64,000 bases of DNA from Clostridiales bacterium. Its GTDB lineage: Bacteria > Bacillota > Clostridia > Christensenellales > DTU072. The stretch's first letter is position 1. Each line of letters begins with the position of its first letter. A program made the translations under genes and the position numbers. Location: NCBI GenBank assembly GCA_012841525.1, contig DUUO01000023.1, positions 27,592 to 91,591 on the forward strand, written 5' to 3'. The notes beneath the pieces were generated by a model. It was not told the origin of the DNA, did not search any database, and saw only the letters and a list, made by a program, of their open reading frames with translations. Shown piece by piece: positions 62,690-64,000 of this stretch.

Positions 62690-64000
62690 ATGACTTTAAA
62701 AGACAACAAAAAAAACAAAATATCTATTTTTAATAAATGTGTTTACTTAACATTTATTGTTTTGTTGTCACTTTTATTTGTTTTTTTACTTGTTTCATGT
62801 AAACCATCTATTAAAAAACCTTCATTTAATATTAAAGATGTTAATTTTGTAAGTGGTATAGATGACGGTATGGTTCAAAAGGGGGTCGATGGTGGAACTT
62901 TATATCTTGCAAAAGAACAAGATGAGAATGGTGGAAAGTCAAAACCAGAGACTCTTTATATGCATATTAGTTTAGATAATCCTCAAATTGCTTCTATCGA
63001 TTATGTAACAGTAAATGATACAAAATATTTCAATAAAGATGGTGAAGATGATAAAATTAATACTTTTACAACAAATTCATATTATAGTGAAGTTGTCGTA
63101 GAACTATTTTCGTTACCAAGCGATATTAAAAAAATAACATTAAATTCAATAGGTTATCGTTTGCCAAATGAAAGAACAGAGTATAAAGCCAAGTTAAGTA
63201 TGAATGTTAAATATGATGCTGAATTTACGGTAATTTGCGATTTAACAGAAATTTCAATGACAGAAGAAGAGATAAATGAAAAAAATATAAATATTATTAA
63301 AGATAGCGATGGTAACATAATTAAAAAGACAAAAGAACTTGCCATAAATTATTTATCTCAATTTCCGCTTCCATATAATAATTTGCAACTTACTTTATCT
63401 GAAAGGCATAGATCAGGAAAGTGCCCTTTAGGAAAAGGATTTATTGGCTGGTATACAGTGGAAGAAAAACCACAACTTATTAATCCAGAAGATGATATTA
63501 ACTATACATTTACAAAAAATATAGAAATAAAGCCAAGATTCGTTGATAGATACGAATATCAAGAATGCGAATATATGGGTGAAGAAGGGTATGAGGTCAA
63601 AAAAGTTAACATTGTGCCAGTTTTGTATAAAAATACGCCAATTTTAAAAAATGAATTAGATAAGGAATATATACCTGATTTTTATCAAGGAAAAAAAATT
63701 TTAGGCATTGCTTCTAGTGCTTTTACAACTCATAAAGCAGGTAGTTTTGATGTGCATCTTGGAAACAATGTTAAATACATTGGTGATAATGCCTTTGAAG
63801 GTGTAAAAAATCTTAAGATAGATTTCAACAATGTTGAAGAAATTAAAGATGCTGCATTCAAAAATTGTGGAGAAATTGAATTTTTAAATGAAGAATTTCC
63901 AAGCACTTTACAAAAAATTGGCAATGAAGCATTTTATGGTGCAACACCAAAGGAATATCTTGTGAAAAATATTAGTGGTAATACATCAGATGCTCGTTTA
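62690..64000 (+). CDS. Surface lipoprotein with InlB-like segment and BspA-like LRRs (truncated at window end)
   Basis: Translated by eye from ATG 62690: MTLKDNKKNKISIFNKCVYLTFIVLLSLLFVFLLVSC...; GFIGWYTVEEKP; IGDNAFEGVKNL...IGNEAFYGATPKEY. Frame open to 64000. Confidence 0.85.
   Translation, partial: MTLKDNKKNKISIFNKCVYLTFIVLLSLLFVFLLVSCKPSIKKPSFNIKDVNFVSGIDDGMVQKGVDGGTLYLAKEQDENGGKSKPETLYMHISLDNPQIASIDYVTVNDTKYFNKDGEDDKINTFTTNSYYSEVVVELFSLPSDIKKITLNSIGYRLPNERTEYKAKLSMNVKYDAEFTVICDLTEISMTEEEINEKNINIIKDSDGNIIKKTKELAINYLSQFPLPYNNLQLTLSERHRSGKCPLGKGFIGWYTVEEKPQLINPEDDINYTFTKNIEIKPRFVDRYEYQECEYMGEEGYEVKKVNIVPVLYKNTPILKNELDKEYIPDFYQGKKILGIASSAFTTHKAGSFDVHLGNNVKYIGDNAFEGVKNLKIDFNNVEEIKDAAFKNCGEIEFLNEEFPSTLQKIGNEAFYGATPKEYLVKNISGNTSDARL

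Noticed and set aside
1-64000. tRNA, rRNA, transposase, phage, BGC or defense-system genes
   Set aside because: Scanned by eye for tRNA T-arm patterns and family motifs and found none; a dedicated tool could still detect something missed.

Overview
This is a 64 kb, AT-rich chromosomal window from a low-GC Gram-positive (Bacillota/Clostridia-like) genome; the taxonomy is inferred from gene content only. Left to right on + unless noted: the end of the S10/spc/alpha ribosomal-protein cluster (rplE' to rplQ, including secY, adk, map, a KOW protein, infA, rpmJ and rpoA); coaX; homoserine dehydrogenase; two small tail-anchored winged-helix-like proteins; uvrB-uvrA; a minus-strand folate ECF S-component with a well-supported THF riboswitch; a 1606-aa surface lipoprotein with repeated CBM-like modules; the rnfCDGEAB operon; a WG-repeat-like lipoprotein; sua5; rpiB; a complete V-type ATPase operon (G/H-I-K-E-C-F-A-B-D); manA; a ROK kinase; the TIGR03960/TIGR03936 radical-SAM pair; rplU-prp-rpmA; an OGG-like glycosylase; a NYN protein; dtd; a BspA/InlB-like lipoprotein; a GH29 fucosidase; uraA-upp; a YitT protein; a SecB-like protein; GTP-type pckG (minus); lysA; and a truncated second BspA-like lipoprotein. 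I saw no rRNA, tRNA, CRISPR array, transposase or phage genes. The most interesting non-coding signal is an interspersed intergenic element with three copies, upstream of rnfC, rpiB and manA. Each copy has two direct motifs (about GCACTTACNTTTAGA) exactly 42 nt apart. In two copies a good sigma-A-type -35 box starts 42-43 nt beyond the second motif, so the element may be an undescribed upstream regulatory site. Other notable items are a structured rpmJ-rpsM spacer, many locus-specific tandem repeats in spacers, and a start codon lying inside a repeat copy.
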